Source: Devosia sp. MC521
GTDB taxonomy: Bacteria; Pseudomonadota; Alphaproteobacteria; Rhizobiales; Devosiaceae
Reading direction: 5' to 3'
NCBI RefSeq assembly: GCF_014127105.1
Contig: NZ_CP059902.1
Coordinates: forward strand, 3,180,001 to 3,244,000
DNA length: 64,000 nucleotides
Positions 26,704 through 35,203 of this stretch are shown piece after piece (position 1 is the stretch's first letter; each line of letters opens with the position of its first letter). Below the pieces are notes generated by a model that saw only the letters and a program-made list of their open reading frames with translations, searched no databases and was not told the origin of the DNA. The position numbers and the translations under genes were made by a program.

Positions 26704-29589
26704 TTACTCGGACTTGCCGCGCAGCGCGGCAAGCTTTGCGAACGGGCTGTTCGGATCGAAGGCCACCTTGCGCTCTTCGCGCTGAGGAGGACGGCGATTC
26801 TCCGGACGTTCGGTCTTTTCTGGGCGAGTCTTGCCAGCCGGACGCGTATTGCGCTCTTCGCCTTCAGGACGACGTGGGCCCTTATTGCGCGGACGCTCGT
26901 TCGGACGACGTTCCTGCTGCTGCGCACCTTCACCTTCTGGGCGACGACCACGGCCTTCAGGACGACGATTCTGGTTGTTCTCATTGTGGCGACGGCCACC
27001 TGGGAACCACACTTCGTCAAACTCAGGCTCTGCTGGAGCAGCCGGTGCAGCCACTTCTGCTTCAGCAGCAGGCGCTGCCCCTTCGGTAGCAACCGCGTCA
27101 GCAGCATCAGCCGCTGGTGCATCCGCGACGACTTCAACCGGCGCCGCAACCTTTACGGTCTTGCGCAGGCGATAGCCCAGCGATGAGAGAATCGAGGCGA
27201 AATCTTCGCCCGAGCAACCCAGCAGCGAGGTCATCTCGACCGTGACGCGGAAGCCATTGGCTTCGGCAGCACCCACTGGCAGCTCACCCTGGTATGGGCG
27301 CGATGCGTCGAGCGCGATCAGCGGACGAATGATATCGGCAAGGCGTTCGAGAATATCGATACGCACAGCGCGCTTACCGGCAACCTTAAAGCCTGCAACC
27401 TCATAAAGGCGCGTATCGACTTCAGGATCGACGAGGAAGGAGGTGCGGCCCGACAGCACGATGTGCGGAATATCGGTCACGCCTGCCTGACGCACGCCAC
27501 CGTTCTTCAAAGCGAAGAGAATCAGTGCCAGCTCGCGAGGCGCGGGCTTGAGCGATAGCGGCAGGTAGATGTGGTAAGCACCAAATTTGATGCCCAGCTT
27601 ACGCAGCTTGCCGCGCTCGTCCTGATCCAAACCCTTTACATCGTCGGCCATTGCCGCGCGTGGCATGACGCCAAGGTTTTCGAACAGGCGATAGGCGATG
27701 CCGCGAGCGGTGCCTTCAACGTCGGCCGGCGCTTCCAGGCTCATCACCTGCTCAAGCACGGTGTTGATGTGGTGGCGGAGCCAGAGCGACAGACGATCCT
27801 GCACGCGGTCCAAATCAGGACCGGTCAGGCTTTCGTCAGCCAGAGTGATGATACGCGGACGATAGAGGCTATCGCCTTCTGCTAGTTCCGCCACAACTTC
27901 ACCGCGCCAGCGCAGACGGCCATCGGTCGTCAGCACAAATTCTTCGTTCGGCGCACCCGCGAGCCGGTCGGCTCGGTGGTGAATCTCCGGCGCGACCACA
28001 GACTCGGCCGCGGTACGAACGCCCTTGGCGTCAGTGTCGCCTTCTGTTCGGGCAAGGGTGAAGCGGAAGCCTTCGAGCGTGCCGATGAGGTGGCCTTCCA
28101 GCCGCACTTCGCCACGTTCATTGATCTCGGGAGATACCATACGTTTGTCTTTCAGATGGCGGAGCAGTACGCTGGTGCGCCTGTCGACGAACCTCTGTGT
28201 GAGCCGTTCATGTAGAGCGTCACTCAGTCGATCCTCTATGTCTCGCGTCTTTTCGCGCCAATGAATTGGGTCTTCAAGCCAGTTTTTACGATTTGCGACA
28301 AAGGTCCAAGTCCGGATTTGCTTAATCCGGTTGCTCAGAGTGTCAATGTCGCCCTCTGCATTGTCGCAAAAGCGCACCTGCTCGGCAATCCAGTCTGCGT
28401 TGACAGAACCTTTTCGCCTTAAGTCCGAGTAAATGCGCGTTACGATCTCACCATGCGCAGCAGGTGAGATGCCCTGATAATCAGGTATCTGACAACATTC
28501 CCAGAGGAGTTTGACGCTATTCTGGCCTTTTACGAGGCTTGCCGCCTCATTTCTGGCCAGAAATTCTAGTGCCAATTGGTCTGTAGCCACAGGAACTCTG
28601 GTTAAAGTTCTGTCGCTAGGCGCTTTTTCTAGTGTTGCATGCAGACGCTCTAGAGATGAAAAATCTAGCGCGCTGTTGCGCCATTGCACCACTTTTATCG
28701 GCTCGAAGTCGTGTGTTTCGAGCGCAATAACCAATTCTTCGTCGAATCCCTCGGTCCCACCGGTCACGCCAAACGTGCCGTCACGCTTGTGACGACCGGC
28801 GCGGCCCGCGATTTGCCCGAGTTCGGACGGCGTCAATGGACGGCTCTGCCGCCCATCAAATTTGCTATCGTCGGCAAAAGCGACGTGCCCAATATCCAAA
28901 TTGAGCCCCATGCCGATGGCGTCAGTCGCCACGAGGAAATCCACATCCCCGTTTTGATAGAGCTCCACCTGTGCATTACGCGTGCGGGGCGATAGCGCCC
29001 CCATCACCACCGCCGCGCCACCGCGTTCGCGGCGCATCAATTCGGCAATGGCGTAAACCTGCCGCGCCGAAAACGCGACAATGGCCGAACGCGCTGGCAA
29101 GCGGCTCATCTTCTTTGAGCCCGAGTAAGTCAGCTGCGAAAAGCGCGGACGCTCGATAATCTCGACATGCGGCACGAGCTTGTAGATCACCCCGGCCATG
29201 GTCAGCGACCCCAGCAGCAAGGTTTCCTGCAAGCCGCGCGTATGCAAAATGCGGTCGGTGAACACATGCCCGCGGTCAAAGTCGATCGCGGTTTGGATTT
29301 CGTCGATACACACGCAATCGACGTGAATATCGGTGGGCATGGCTTCAACCGTCGCCACCCAATAGCGCGGCTTTTCCGGCACGATGCGTTCTTCGCCCGT
29401 TACCAGCGCCACCGCCTGCACGCCCACACGCTCGACCACGCGCTGATAGACCTCGCGCGCCAGCAAGCGCAGCGGCAGACCAATCATCCCGGTGGGATGG
29501 GCCAACATGCGTTCGATGGCGAAGTAGGTCTTGCCAGTGTTTGTTGGGCCAAGGATTGCCTTGACCGGGGCGTTAGGACGGAAACTCAT
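26704..29589 (-). CDS. SUV3-like superfamily-2 RNA helicase with basic low-complexity tail
   Basis: 961 residues. Motif I is GPTNTGKTYFA, motif II VCIDEIQT, motif VI around IAGRAGRHKRDG; the C-terminal SUV3 domain follows (about 600-780). These match the alphaproteobacterial relatives of mitochondrial SUPV3L1, a 3'-5' RNA helicase of the degradosome. The last 190 residues are unusual: an Ala/Pro/Glu stretch, then a tail of Arg/Asn/Gly/Pro blocks (NNQNRRPEGRGRRPEGEG, RRPNERPRNKGPRRP). Such tails bind RNA or drive condensation; here that is inference. Neighbouring S4 protein and CarD also concern RNA or transcription. Confidence 0.92.
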   Translation of the reverse strand: MSFRPNAPVKAILGPTNTGKTYFAIERMLAHPTGMIGLPLRLLAREVYQRVVERVGVQAVALVTGEERIVPEKPRYWVATVEAMPTDIHVDCVCIDEIQTAIDFDRGHVFTDRILHTRGLQETLLLGSLTMAGVIYKLVPHVEIIERPRFSQLTYSGSKKMSRLPARSAIVAFSARQVYAIAELMRRERGGAAVVMGALSPRTRNAQVELYQNGDVDFLVATDAIGMGLNLDIGHVAFADDSKFDGRQSRPLTPSELGQIAGRAGRHKRDGTFGVTGGTEGFDEELVIALETHDFEPIKVVQWRNSALDFSSLERLHATLEKAPSDRTLTRVPVATDQLALEFLARNEAASLVKGQNSVKLLWECCQIPDYQGISPAAHGEIVTRIYSDLRRKGSVNADWIAEQVRFCDNAEGDIDTLSNRIKQIRTWTFVANRKNWLEDPIHWREKTRDIEDRLSDALHERLTQRFVDRRTSVLLRHLKDKRMVSPEINERGEVRLEGHLIGTLEGFRFTLARTEGDTDAKGVRTAAESVVAPEIHHRADRLAGAPNEEFVLTTDGRLRWRGEVVAELAEGDSLYRPRIITLADESLTGPDLDRVQDRLSLWLRHHINTVLEQVMSLEAPADVEGTARGIAYRLFENLGVMPRAAMADDVKGLDQDERGKLRKLGIKFGAYHIYLPLSLKPAPRELALILFALKNGGVRQAGVTDIPHIVLSGRTSFLVDPEVDTRLYEVAGFKVAGKRAVRIDILERLADIIRPLIALDASRPYQGELPVGAAEANGFRVTVEMTSLLGCSGEDFASILSSLGYRLRKTVKVAAPVEVVADAPAADAADAVATEGAAPAAEAEVAAPAAPAEPEFDEVWFPGGRRHNENNQNRRPEGRGRRPEGEGAQQQERRPNERPRNKGPRRPEGEERNTRPAGKTRPEKTERPENRRPPQREERKVAFDPNSPFAKLAALRGKSE

Positions 29590-30040
29590 TAGGGCCTATG
29601 TAGTCCGTCCTTGCGGCAGTTGCGAGTACCTTCCGCACGCGTCTCGGAAAAGCACACTGTCTTCCCTGTGATCGCTGGCATTTTAACGCTCAGAACAAAA
29701 TTGGAACGAAGCAGCACCGAATCGACGCCAACGCATAAATCCGCTTTTGTTCACGGCTATATATAGCGATTTTATCCCCGCAACACACAAGCGCCTGTCC
29801 ACAGCGCCCCTCAATCTCCCCGCAATCCCCAAAACCCGTTCAGCTTGGTGAAAACTTCGTTAATCTTTGGGGTTTGGTAAGACTTCTGACCAAGAGGTAA
29901 ACTGCACAGTCGCCAAACTATTTTAGCCCTTCACACCGTCAAACGAGGGATTGCAGGCGTCTCAGGTTTGAAATTGATAAAACAGCCCATTGACGTTCCA
30001 AAACGGGACGCCTCTCCACAGCTCTCCACCAACACCGCTC
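29590..30040. other. Intergenic region upstream of the helicase gene
   Basis: No open frame, RNA gene or terminator is supported here. It is more AT-rich than its surroundings and holds the 12-bp palindrome GCTATATATAGC (29756-29767), probably part of the helicase promoter region. Stretches resembling half DnaA boxes (TTATCCCC, TGTCCACAG) occur but are not organised as an origin. Confidence 0.4.
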
Positions 30041-30061
30041 TTCCTCCCTCCCCCTGGAGGG
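30041..30061. repeat. Palindromic repeat copy C, left part cut by the IS
   Basis: TTCCTCCCTCCCCCTGGAGGG is the first half of module 1. Its last 11 bases, CCCCTGGAGGG (30051-30061), recur directly after the IS and are the target duplication. Confidence 0.75.
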
Positions 30062-30846
30062 GGACTGTTTACAACTTGCTCATTTGGGATTCTAGTTTGA
30101 TTGCTTGGGGGTGATTTGCCGGAGGGTTTGAGATGGATTGTCCAGATTGTTCTAGCACTGCCACGGTCAAGCGCGGCCTCAAGGCGGGTTACCAGCGATT
30201 TAGCTGTAAGCAGTGTGGTCGGTACTTTACTGATCGCGCCCCTAAATTCAGCGCTGAGACAAAAGCGCAGGCCGTTCAGATGTATCTCAACGGCACCGGC
30301 ATTAGGGCCATTGGGCGCGTCCTTTCGGCCTCCCCAGCCGCGGTCCTTAAATGGATCCGCAAGGAGCACGACATCTTGCAAGAGCGGATTGCGGCTCAGC
30401 GCGGTACGCCAGCGAGCGGGCCCGATATTATTGAGATGGACGAGATCTATACCTACGTCCAAAAAAACAGCAGCGAGCGGTTATCTGGACCGTTTATAGC
30501 CGAAGACAGCGCCGCGTTGTTGCCCACCACATCGGTGACAAAGGCGTAGAAAGTGCGATCACGGCTTACCGCTTGGCCCTTCAGGCTGTGGGTGAGATCG
30601 GGGCCATCTTTACCGATGCCAACTCTTGTTACGCACTCGCTTTCAAGCGCAATGGCGTGACCGTGCCACATCTGGAAACAAAGGCGCAAACCCACCTGAT
30701 TGAGTCCTCCAATTCCTCAATCAGGGACAATCTTGCGCGGTTCAATCGGCGGACAAAGCGCGTCTCCAAAACAGTGCAGATGCTCGAGATTACGCTCAAT
30801 CTGTTCTTCAACAGACACCTCATAAGGAGTCCCAAATGAACAGTCC
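30062..30846 (+). mobile_element. IS1-family insertion sequence
   Basis: A 785-bp element bounded by GGACTGTT and AACAGTCC. The terminal inverted repeats continue with CATTTGGGA on both sides, but the left copy has 11 extra bases between the two blocks. An 11-bp direct duplication CCCCTGGAGGG flanks it (30051-30061 and 30847-30857), within the size range known for IS1. It carries one transposase gene with an internal -1 frameshift. The clean duplication and intact ends point to a recent insertion. Confidence 0.88.
30133..30839 (+). CDS. IS1-family transposase, two frames joined by a -1 shift
   Basis: The first frame starts MDCPDCSSTATVKRG, a zinc-finger/helix-turn-helix InsA-like part (CxxC near 3-6, CKQCGRYF near 25), and reaches IIEMDEIYTYVQ, the first catalytic Asp. 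At 30462-30468 the sequence is A AAA AAC in exactly the phase of a -1 slippery site. After it the -1 frame continues KQQRAVIWTVYSRRQRR, with the second Asp in FTDANSCY and the Glu in HLIESSNS, stopping at 30839. The fused product is about 235 residues, near the 232 of IS1 InsAB'. Without the shift a 138-residue protein ends at 30549. Programmed shifting is inferred; a disabling indel is the alternative. Confidence 0.82.
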
Positions 30847-30943
30847 CCCCTGGAGGGGAGGGACTGAGGGTGGGGGGCAACAAGCCCAAGCCTCTTCACC
30901 TCGCCCCCACGGGGAGAGGTCGACGCGCAGCGTCGGGTGAGGG
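30847..30943. repeat. Palindromic repeat copy C, right part plus module 2
   Basis: Starts with the target duplication, continues GGGGAGGGACTGAGGGT (rest of module 1) and, from 30893, TTCACCTCGCC with GGGGAGAGGTCGACGCGCAG (module 2). Joined to 30041-30061 it reconstructs one composite element matching copy A. Confidence 0.75.
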
Positions 30944-31001
30944 GGCCTTCCACCAAGCCAGAGTCATTGCCCGCTGAGTGGGGCCACCGCTCAAAACCGA
31001 C

Positions 31002-31976
31002 TTACCCCCGGCTTTCAGCCTGCAGTTTCTTCCACCGCTCAAGGCGCTCTGGATCAAGCTCGCCAACGGCGACTGCCGCCCGCACGGCGCATCCGGGCTC
31101 ATGGTCATGGCTACAGTTGCGGAATTTGCACGAGGGCGCGAGTTCGGTGATCTCGGCAAAGAGCGTATCGAGGCCCTGCGCCACATCCTTGAGGTGCAAG
31201 CTCCGGACGCCCGGCGTGTCGATCACCCAACCACCGCCTGCCATGGCATGGAGTGATCGCGAGGTCGTCGTGTGGCGGCCTTTATCATCGCCCTGCCGGA
31301 CCGCGCCGGTTAGCTGGGGGTGTCCCCCGTCAGAACCAACAAGGGTATTCACGAGCGTAGACTTGCCCACCCCCGATGAACCGACGAGCGCTACGGTTGC
31401 GCCCGGTCCGCACCAGGGGCGCAGCTTGGCCGCGGCGTCTTCTTCGCGCGCATTGAGCGAGATGACAGCCAGGCCACGCTGTAGCGCCGAGGCTTGCTGT
31501 TCCAGTGCCGCGACATCCTCTGCCAGATCGGCCTTGGTCAGCACGACGGCAGGCTCTGCGCCCGCCTCATTGGCAAAGGCCAAATAGCGTTCGAGGCGCG
31601 CGAGGTTAAAGTCCGCATTGCACGAGGCAACGATGAGCAGCGTGTCGACATTGGCCGCCACCAGCTGCATCGGCTTACGCCCTTCAGCGCTGCGCTCCAG
31701 CACGGTTTTGCGATCGAGCCTGCGCACGAGGAGAGAGGTAATGGGCTCGGCCAACACCCAATCGCCCACTGCAAAATCACCAGTATTGGTGTGCGGCGGC
31801 AGCTCGAGCTGGATCTGACCGGCGGCTGACAACCCCGTCAATCGCCGGCGATGCACGCCATCGATCCGCAATGGCACAAGGTCATGCTCATCGCCCGCGA
31901 GCTGATCTTGGAAAAACGCTGACCAGCCCAACTGGTTCAAGACCTCAGCTCCATCGTTTTCGATCTGGCTCATCAT
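31002..31976 (-). CDS. rsgA: Ribosome small-subunit-dependent GTPase RsgA
   Basis: A 324-residue circularly permuted GTPase that checks late 30S maturation. An N-terminal OB fold is followed by the G domain in permuted order: G4 VLTKADL, then G1 VGSSGVGKSTLVN and G3 DTPGVR; the C-terminal zinc motif is CKFRNCSHDHEPGC. ATG 31976 with GGATGGGG upstream is the start; a longer frame to 32291 is noise that covers a real small gene in another frame. It lies 64 bases after that small gene on the same strand. Confidence 0.95.
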   Translation of the reverse strand: MMSQIENDGAEVLNQLGWSAFFQDQLAGDEHDLVPLRIDGVHRRRLTGLSAAGQIQLELPPHTNTGDFAVGDWVLAEPITSLLVRRLDRKTVLERSAEGRKPMQLVAANVDTLLIVASCNADFNLARLERYLAFANEAGAEPAVVLTKADLAEDVAALEQQASALQRGLAVISLNAREEDAAAKLRPWCGPGATVALVGSSGVGKSTLVNTLVGSDGGHPQLTGAVRQGDDKGRHTTTSRSLHAMAGGGWVIDTPGVRSLHLKDVAQGLDTLFAEITELAPSCKFRNCSHDHEPGCAVRAAVAVGELDPERLERWKKLQAESRG

Positions 31977-32040
31977 TGCCCCATCCAATGGCAAAACAGC
32001 ACCAAAACAGCGCACATACTGATTTCGACGCGCTTCACTC

Positions 32041-32184
32041 TCAAGCGGACGCTTCGTCGGAAGCCACCGTCTCGTCGGCCTCGACCACAGGCTTGAGCTT
32101 GGCTTGCGCCTTTTCAGCCTTCTTAAGCGATTTGAGCCGGTCGCGTTCTTGACGTTCGAAATTGTAGTTTGGAGTGCGGGCCAT
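32041..32184 (-). CDS. Very small charged protein (47 residues), upstream of rsgA
   Basis: Begins MARTPNYNFERQERDRLKS and continues KKAEKAQAKLKP, then ends in an acidic tail. GAGGA stands 5 bases before the ATG. The opening looks like a short conserved family often seen in Hyphomicrobiales genomes, recalled rather than checked. It is highly charged and probably helical, with no membrane segment. It is likely co-transcribed with rsgA; function unknown. Confidence 0.75.
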   Translation of the reverse strand: MARTPNYNFERQERDRLKSLKKAEKAQAKLKPVVEADETVASDEASA

Positions 32185-32619
32185 GGGTCCTCGTCTAATG
32201 TGAACCCAAGTTCCTGATCCTTTTTGCCTTCAAACGCAAGCCGCTGCGCCGATCTCTCTGCCGCGCACGCCGTCATGCACTGGACCGACAAATTCTCTCC
32301 CTACCCAGCGACGGGTCGCCCGGGGCAATCTTTCGATTATAGTTTTAGAATTCGTCGCCTTAATGAAATTTGGACCGTTCAGCGCCGAATTATCCGACAA
32401 ACGCTAGAAATAAATCCCAAAAAACATTCGTCATTGTGCTTTCTGGGCGTATCTGATATACACCTATTTACTCGTTTTCAGCCCAAGTCGGCTGCCGTTC
32501 CCCGGTGTAAACTGGGCCTTGGCTTTCTGATCAACTTTGCGAACGTTTACAACTCCATTGCATGTCGCGATGGGGTAATAGCTCGTTTTGTAGTGATCTC
32601 GAGCACTAAGGATATTCCC
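32185..32619. other. Intergenic region and probable cold-shock gene leader
   Basis: A 435-base gap between divergent genes, with an AT-rich centre (about 32320-32480). No gene is supported. Cold-shock genes usually have long structured leaders; the stretch before 32620 may be one, but I could not fix a promoter. AAGGA lies 8 bases before the cold-shock ATG. Confidence 0.4.
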
Positions 32620-32835
32620 ATGACCCGTTTGAACGGTACCGTAAAATTCTTCAACGCCACCAAGGGCTTTGGCTTCATCACGCCAGACAATGGCGGCAAG
32701 GATCATTTCGTACATATCTCCGCAGTTCAGAACTCCGGCGTTGATGGTCTGTATGAAAATGACAAGGTCAGCTACGAAGCTGAAACAGGCCGTGACGGTC
32801 GCGAGTCCGCGATCAATCTCGTTCTGGACAAGTAA
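32620..32835 (+). CDS. Cold-shock domain protein
   Basis: 71 residues. A single cold-shock domain with RNP1 KGFGFI and RNP2 HFVHISA, a five-strand barrel that binds single-stranded RNA/DNA. The short form (LNGTVKFFNATKGFGF at the start, no extension) is that of CspA-like proteins; temperature response cannot be read. A terminator follows directly. Confidence 0.96.
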   Translation: MTRLNGTVKFFNATKGFGFITPDNGGKDHFVHISAVQNSGVDGLYENDKVSYEAETGRDGRESAINLVLDK

Positions 32836-32852
32836 GCCTTATACGGCACTTG

Positions 32853-32877
32853 AGGGTCGCCTACGGGCGGCCTTTTT
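32853..32877 (+). terminator. Terminator after the cold-shock gene
   Basis: GGTCGCC-TACG-GGCGGCC stem (one wobble) followed by five Ts, about 18 bases after the stop. Confidence 0.85.
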
Positions 32878-33062
32878 ATTTATCTGGCCCACACCAGCGC
32901 TGACCATCGGGCTCAAGCAGTCTGCCGATGCAAGCGGCCCCTCTCGCGACCAGCACCAGCGCGCAATGACGGGCAAACGCCGTCACCTAATCTGCCGCGC
33001 AGGCGTCCGTCGCCAGGCCGAAGCGTTAAGCCGATGACTGCATAAAATCTTGGAGATCTGCC

Positions 33063-33317
33063 ATGTTGCACCGATATAAAGTCGGCGATTTGCTCGATAT
33101 GCGAACCGATCTGCGCCGGAGCAATCGCCCCGCCGGAACCTGCGAAGTTTTGACATGCTTGCCGCACGAAAAAGGGCCACTCATGTATCGAGTGAAGTCC
33201 GTGAGTGAGCGGAACGAACGTGTGATGGAAGAGGCAGATTTGTCCCCGAGCGACAGCGCCAAGTCCCTCCATGAAGCCAATGAGAGCATCTTCAGCATTG
33301 CCGTGTCCAAGCGCTAA
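33063..33317 (+). CDS. Small protein of unknown function (84 residues)
   Basis: Starts MLHRYKVGDLLDMRTDLRR and contains SNRPAGTCEVLTCLPHE and LMYRVKSVSERNERVMEE, then a polar tail. It reads as one small beta-barrel-like domain of a kind I recall from other Hyphomicrobiales as hypothetical; I know no function. No signal or membrane segment. An antisense frame of 153 codons overlaps but shows no family likeness. Confidence 0.7.
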   Translation: MLHRYKVGDLLDMRTDLRRSNRPAGTCEVLTCLPHEKGPLMYRVKSVSERNERVMEEADLSPSDSAKSLHEANESIFSIAVSKR

Positions 33318-33395
33318 TCTGAACCCGCGCAAACCCACGTCTTCGCGTCCAAACCGGGCTGATCGAGCTCTCACCAGCCCGAGCCCCCGCGCCGC

Positions 33396-34343
33396 CTAAC
33401 GCGCATAGGCGTTAAACGGATTATCGTGCGTCAGAGCCCGCAGCGCCTCCGCGCTCACCCCGTGCTCGCCCAATTGCGGCATCATCACATCGCTCAAATG
33501 CGTATAGGGCCGCTGCTTGCCCCCGCGCGGCTGGGCGGGGTCATACCAGCCAAGGTCATGACTGACCAAAAGCTGGTCCCATTGCCCCTTTTCGTGGGCT
33601 CGCAAAATGAGCGCTCGCACCGCATCGTCCGGGTCACGCCCGACGTGGTCATATTCAATCCAAGCGCCGCGAGCGACCGCTTCATCATGCAGGCCGAGAT
33701 CAGCCTCACTCTGCGTATGGATCCAGATAAAGCGATCGGCCGAATACCCTTCCTCCTCGATAATATCGATCTGCTGCAGGGCCACGCGCCCGCGAATAGT
33801 GTGGCTGCCAATAATGGCCCCGGTGCGCGCCCCTGCCCGCGCCGCGGCCCGCAAGATCCGCTCTTCGAGTGGCGAAATCCCATCGTCCCCCGCGCTGATC
33901 TTAATCCACCCGGCGCGGAAATCGGCTTCCTCCAGCCGAATAGTCAACTCCGCGACCATCCATGCTTCCAGCGCCGCATCATCGGCCGAGGCGACAAAGG
34001 GCGTGATCCAGGGCTCGCGATAACTGCCTGTCGGCACCACGATGGGGAATTGGGTCGCCTGTGAAACCGCCAGATCCAAATCCCCGCGACGCCCAACCCC
34101 TGTGGTCGAACATTCCACCAAGGCCGTCACGCCACGCTGCTTGATAGCCTCAATTTGCGGGGCCATCACCGCAACGACCTCACCTGCCTCAGCCTGCGCA
34201 TAGCCCGGTTGATCAGGCGTCCGTAAATCAACAAAGACATGTTCGTGGGGCAAGATCATCCCCAGCTGCTCGCGCCGCATCGGCCCCATGCTCGTATAAA
34301 GCAAGCGCTCGCTCTGCGTGTTTCCGTGCGACGATCCGCTCAT
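33396..34343 (-). CDS. Phosphotriesterase-family metal-dependent hydrolase
   Basis: A 315-residue TIM-barrel amidohydrolase. Metal ligands are visible in order: HEHVFVDL (HxH), the bridging Lys in WIKISAGD, His in IGSHTIRG, His in WIHTQSEAD and Asp in LVSHDLGWYD. The full set suggests an active binuclear enzyme. Most relatives are lactonases or esterases of unknown natural substrate, only some being true phosphotriesterases. The start is ATG 34343. It follows a GST gene by 50 bases, probably in one operon. Confidence 0.88.
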   Translation of the reverse strand: MSGSSHGNTQSERLLYTSMGPMRREQLGMILPHEHVFVDLRTPDQPGYAQAEAGEVVAVMAPQIEAIKQRGVTALVECSTTGVGRRGDLDLAVSQATQFPIVVPTGSYREPWITPFVASADDAALEAWMVAELTIRLEEADFRAGWIKISAGDDGISPLEERILRAAARAGARTGAIIGSHTIRGRVALQQIDIIEEEGYSADRFIWIHTQSEADLGLHDEAVARGAWIEYDHVGRDPDDAVRALILRAHEKGQWDQLLVSHDLGWYDPAQPRGGKQRPYTHLSDVMMPQLGEHGVSAEALRALTHDNPFNAYAR

Positions 34344-34393
34344 GTGCTTCTGAACTCCCCCCAAGTGACCCAAGACTAGCCGCCTGCGCCGCT

Positions 34394-35005
34394 TTACGCC
34401 AAATCCGCAAACGGCTCTTTCCAAGCCGGAACATCCAACAGCTGATCATGCCAGCGCCGGATATGGCTATAGTCTTCCAGCGGCAGCTTGCCCTGCACGG
34501 CAAAAGGCAGCGCGGAAGCGACGCGAAAATCGGCATAGCTCATGCGTCCGCCCACCAGCCATTCCCGTTGGCTCAGTTCGGCGTCTAAAATCGACGCAAA
34601 GCGGTGAAAATCAACCACCAGTTCCTCGACCACCTTAGGGTCGGGCTCCCCCTGCCAAGCCACTGCCGTATAATTGTAAAAGACAATATCGCCCGCAACT
34701 CTGGTAAAATGGTGCGCACTCCAGCTCACCCATTTCATCATCTCAACGTTGTGCTCATCCGGCCAGAAATCGCTGCCGGTCAGCTCAATAAGCCGCAACG
34801 CAATAGCGTCTGTCTCCCACAGCGCCACGCCATCCTCCACCAAAAGCGGCGCGAGCGAATTGGGATTGAGCCCCAAAAACGCGTCTTTGTCTGCCCCCAT
34901 TGGCGCATAGCGCTTGTATTGGACCTGTGCATTGAGATGCCGCGCGACAGCCACCGCCACGCGCGGGTTCAAATTCGGCGTATAATACAAAACCCTCTCT
35001 GCCAT
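34394..35005 (-). CDS. Glutathione S-transferase family protein
   Basis: 203 residues. The thioredoxin-like N domain has LYYTPNLNPRVAVAV and the cis-Pro/Glu-Thr turn SLAPLLVEDG...LWETDAIALRLIE; the C domain is all-helical with SYADFRVASALPF. Asn/Pro instead of Ser/Cys after the first strand leaves the catalytic residue uncertain. It is next to the phosphotriesterase-like gene. Confidence 0.85.
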   Translation of the reverse strand: MAERVLYYTPNLNPRVAVAVARHLNAQVQYKRYAPMGADKDAFLGLNPNSLAPLLVEDGVALWETDAIALRLIELTGSDFWPDEHNVEMMKWVSWSAHHFTRVAGDIVFYNYTAVAWQGEPDPKVVEELVVDFHRFASILDAELSQREWLVGGRMSYADFRVASALPFAVQGKLPLEDYSHIRRWHDQLLDVPAWKEPFADLA

Positions 35006-35203
35006 CGTCTCCTCCCAAGGACTATCCGGCGATCCTCACCCCATCTTCCACGAAAAGCAAAACAATGCTTCCCAACGCCCCGTGGCCACCCGCGCGATGA
35101 GCCAACGGCCCCACAGTTTTCAAAACTGACCACGAGCCCCTATCCACCCTCCTGTCGTGGCGCTTAAACTGACCGTCCACCGCCCCGCGCGCAGGAGCGC
35201 CCA

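Noticed and set aside
29756..29840. DnaA-box-like strings suggesting a replication origin
   Set aside because: Only partial matches (TTATCCCC, TGTCCACAG), no cluster and no dnaA, parAB or hemE-type context.
31977..32291. Upstream extension of rsgA by 105 codons
   Set aside because: RsgA homology begins at ATG 31976 with a good ribosome site; a real small gene in another frame occupies this stretch.
32913..33374. 153-codon minus-strand frame opposite the 84-residue gene
   Set aside because: No family likeness; the plus-strand gene is more compact and protein-like.
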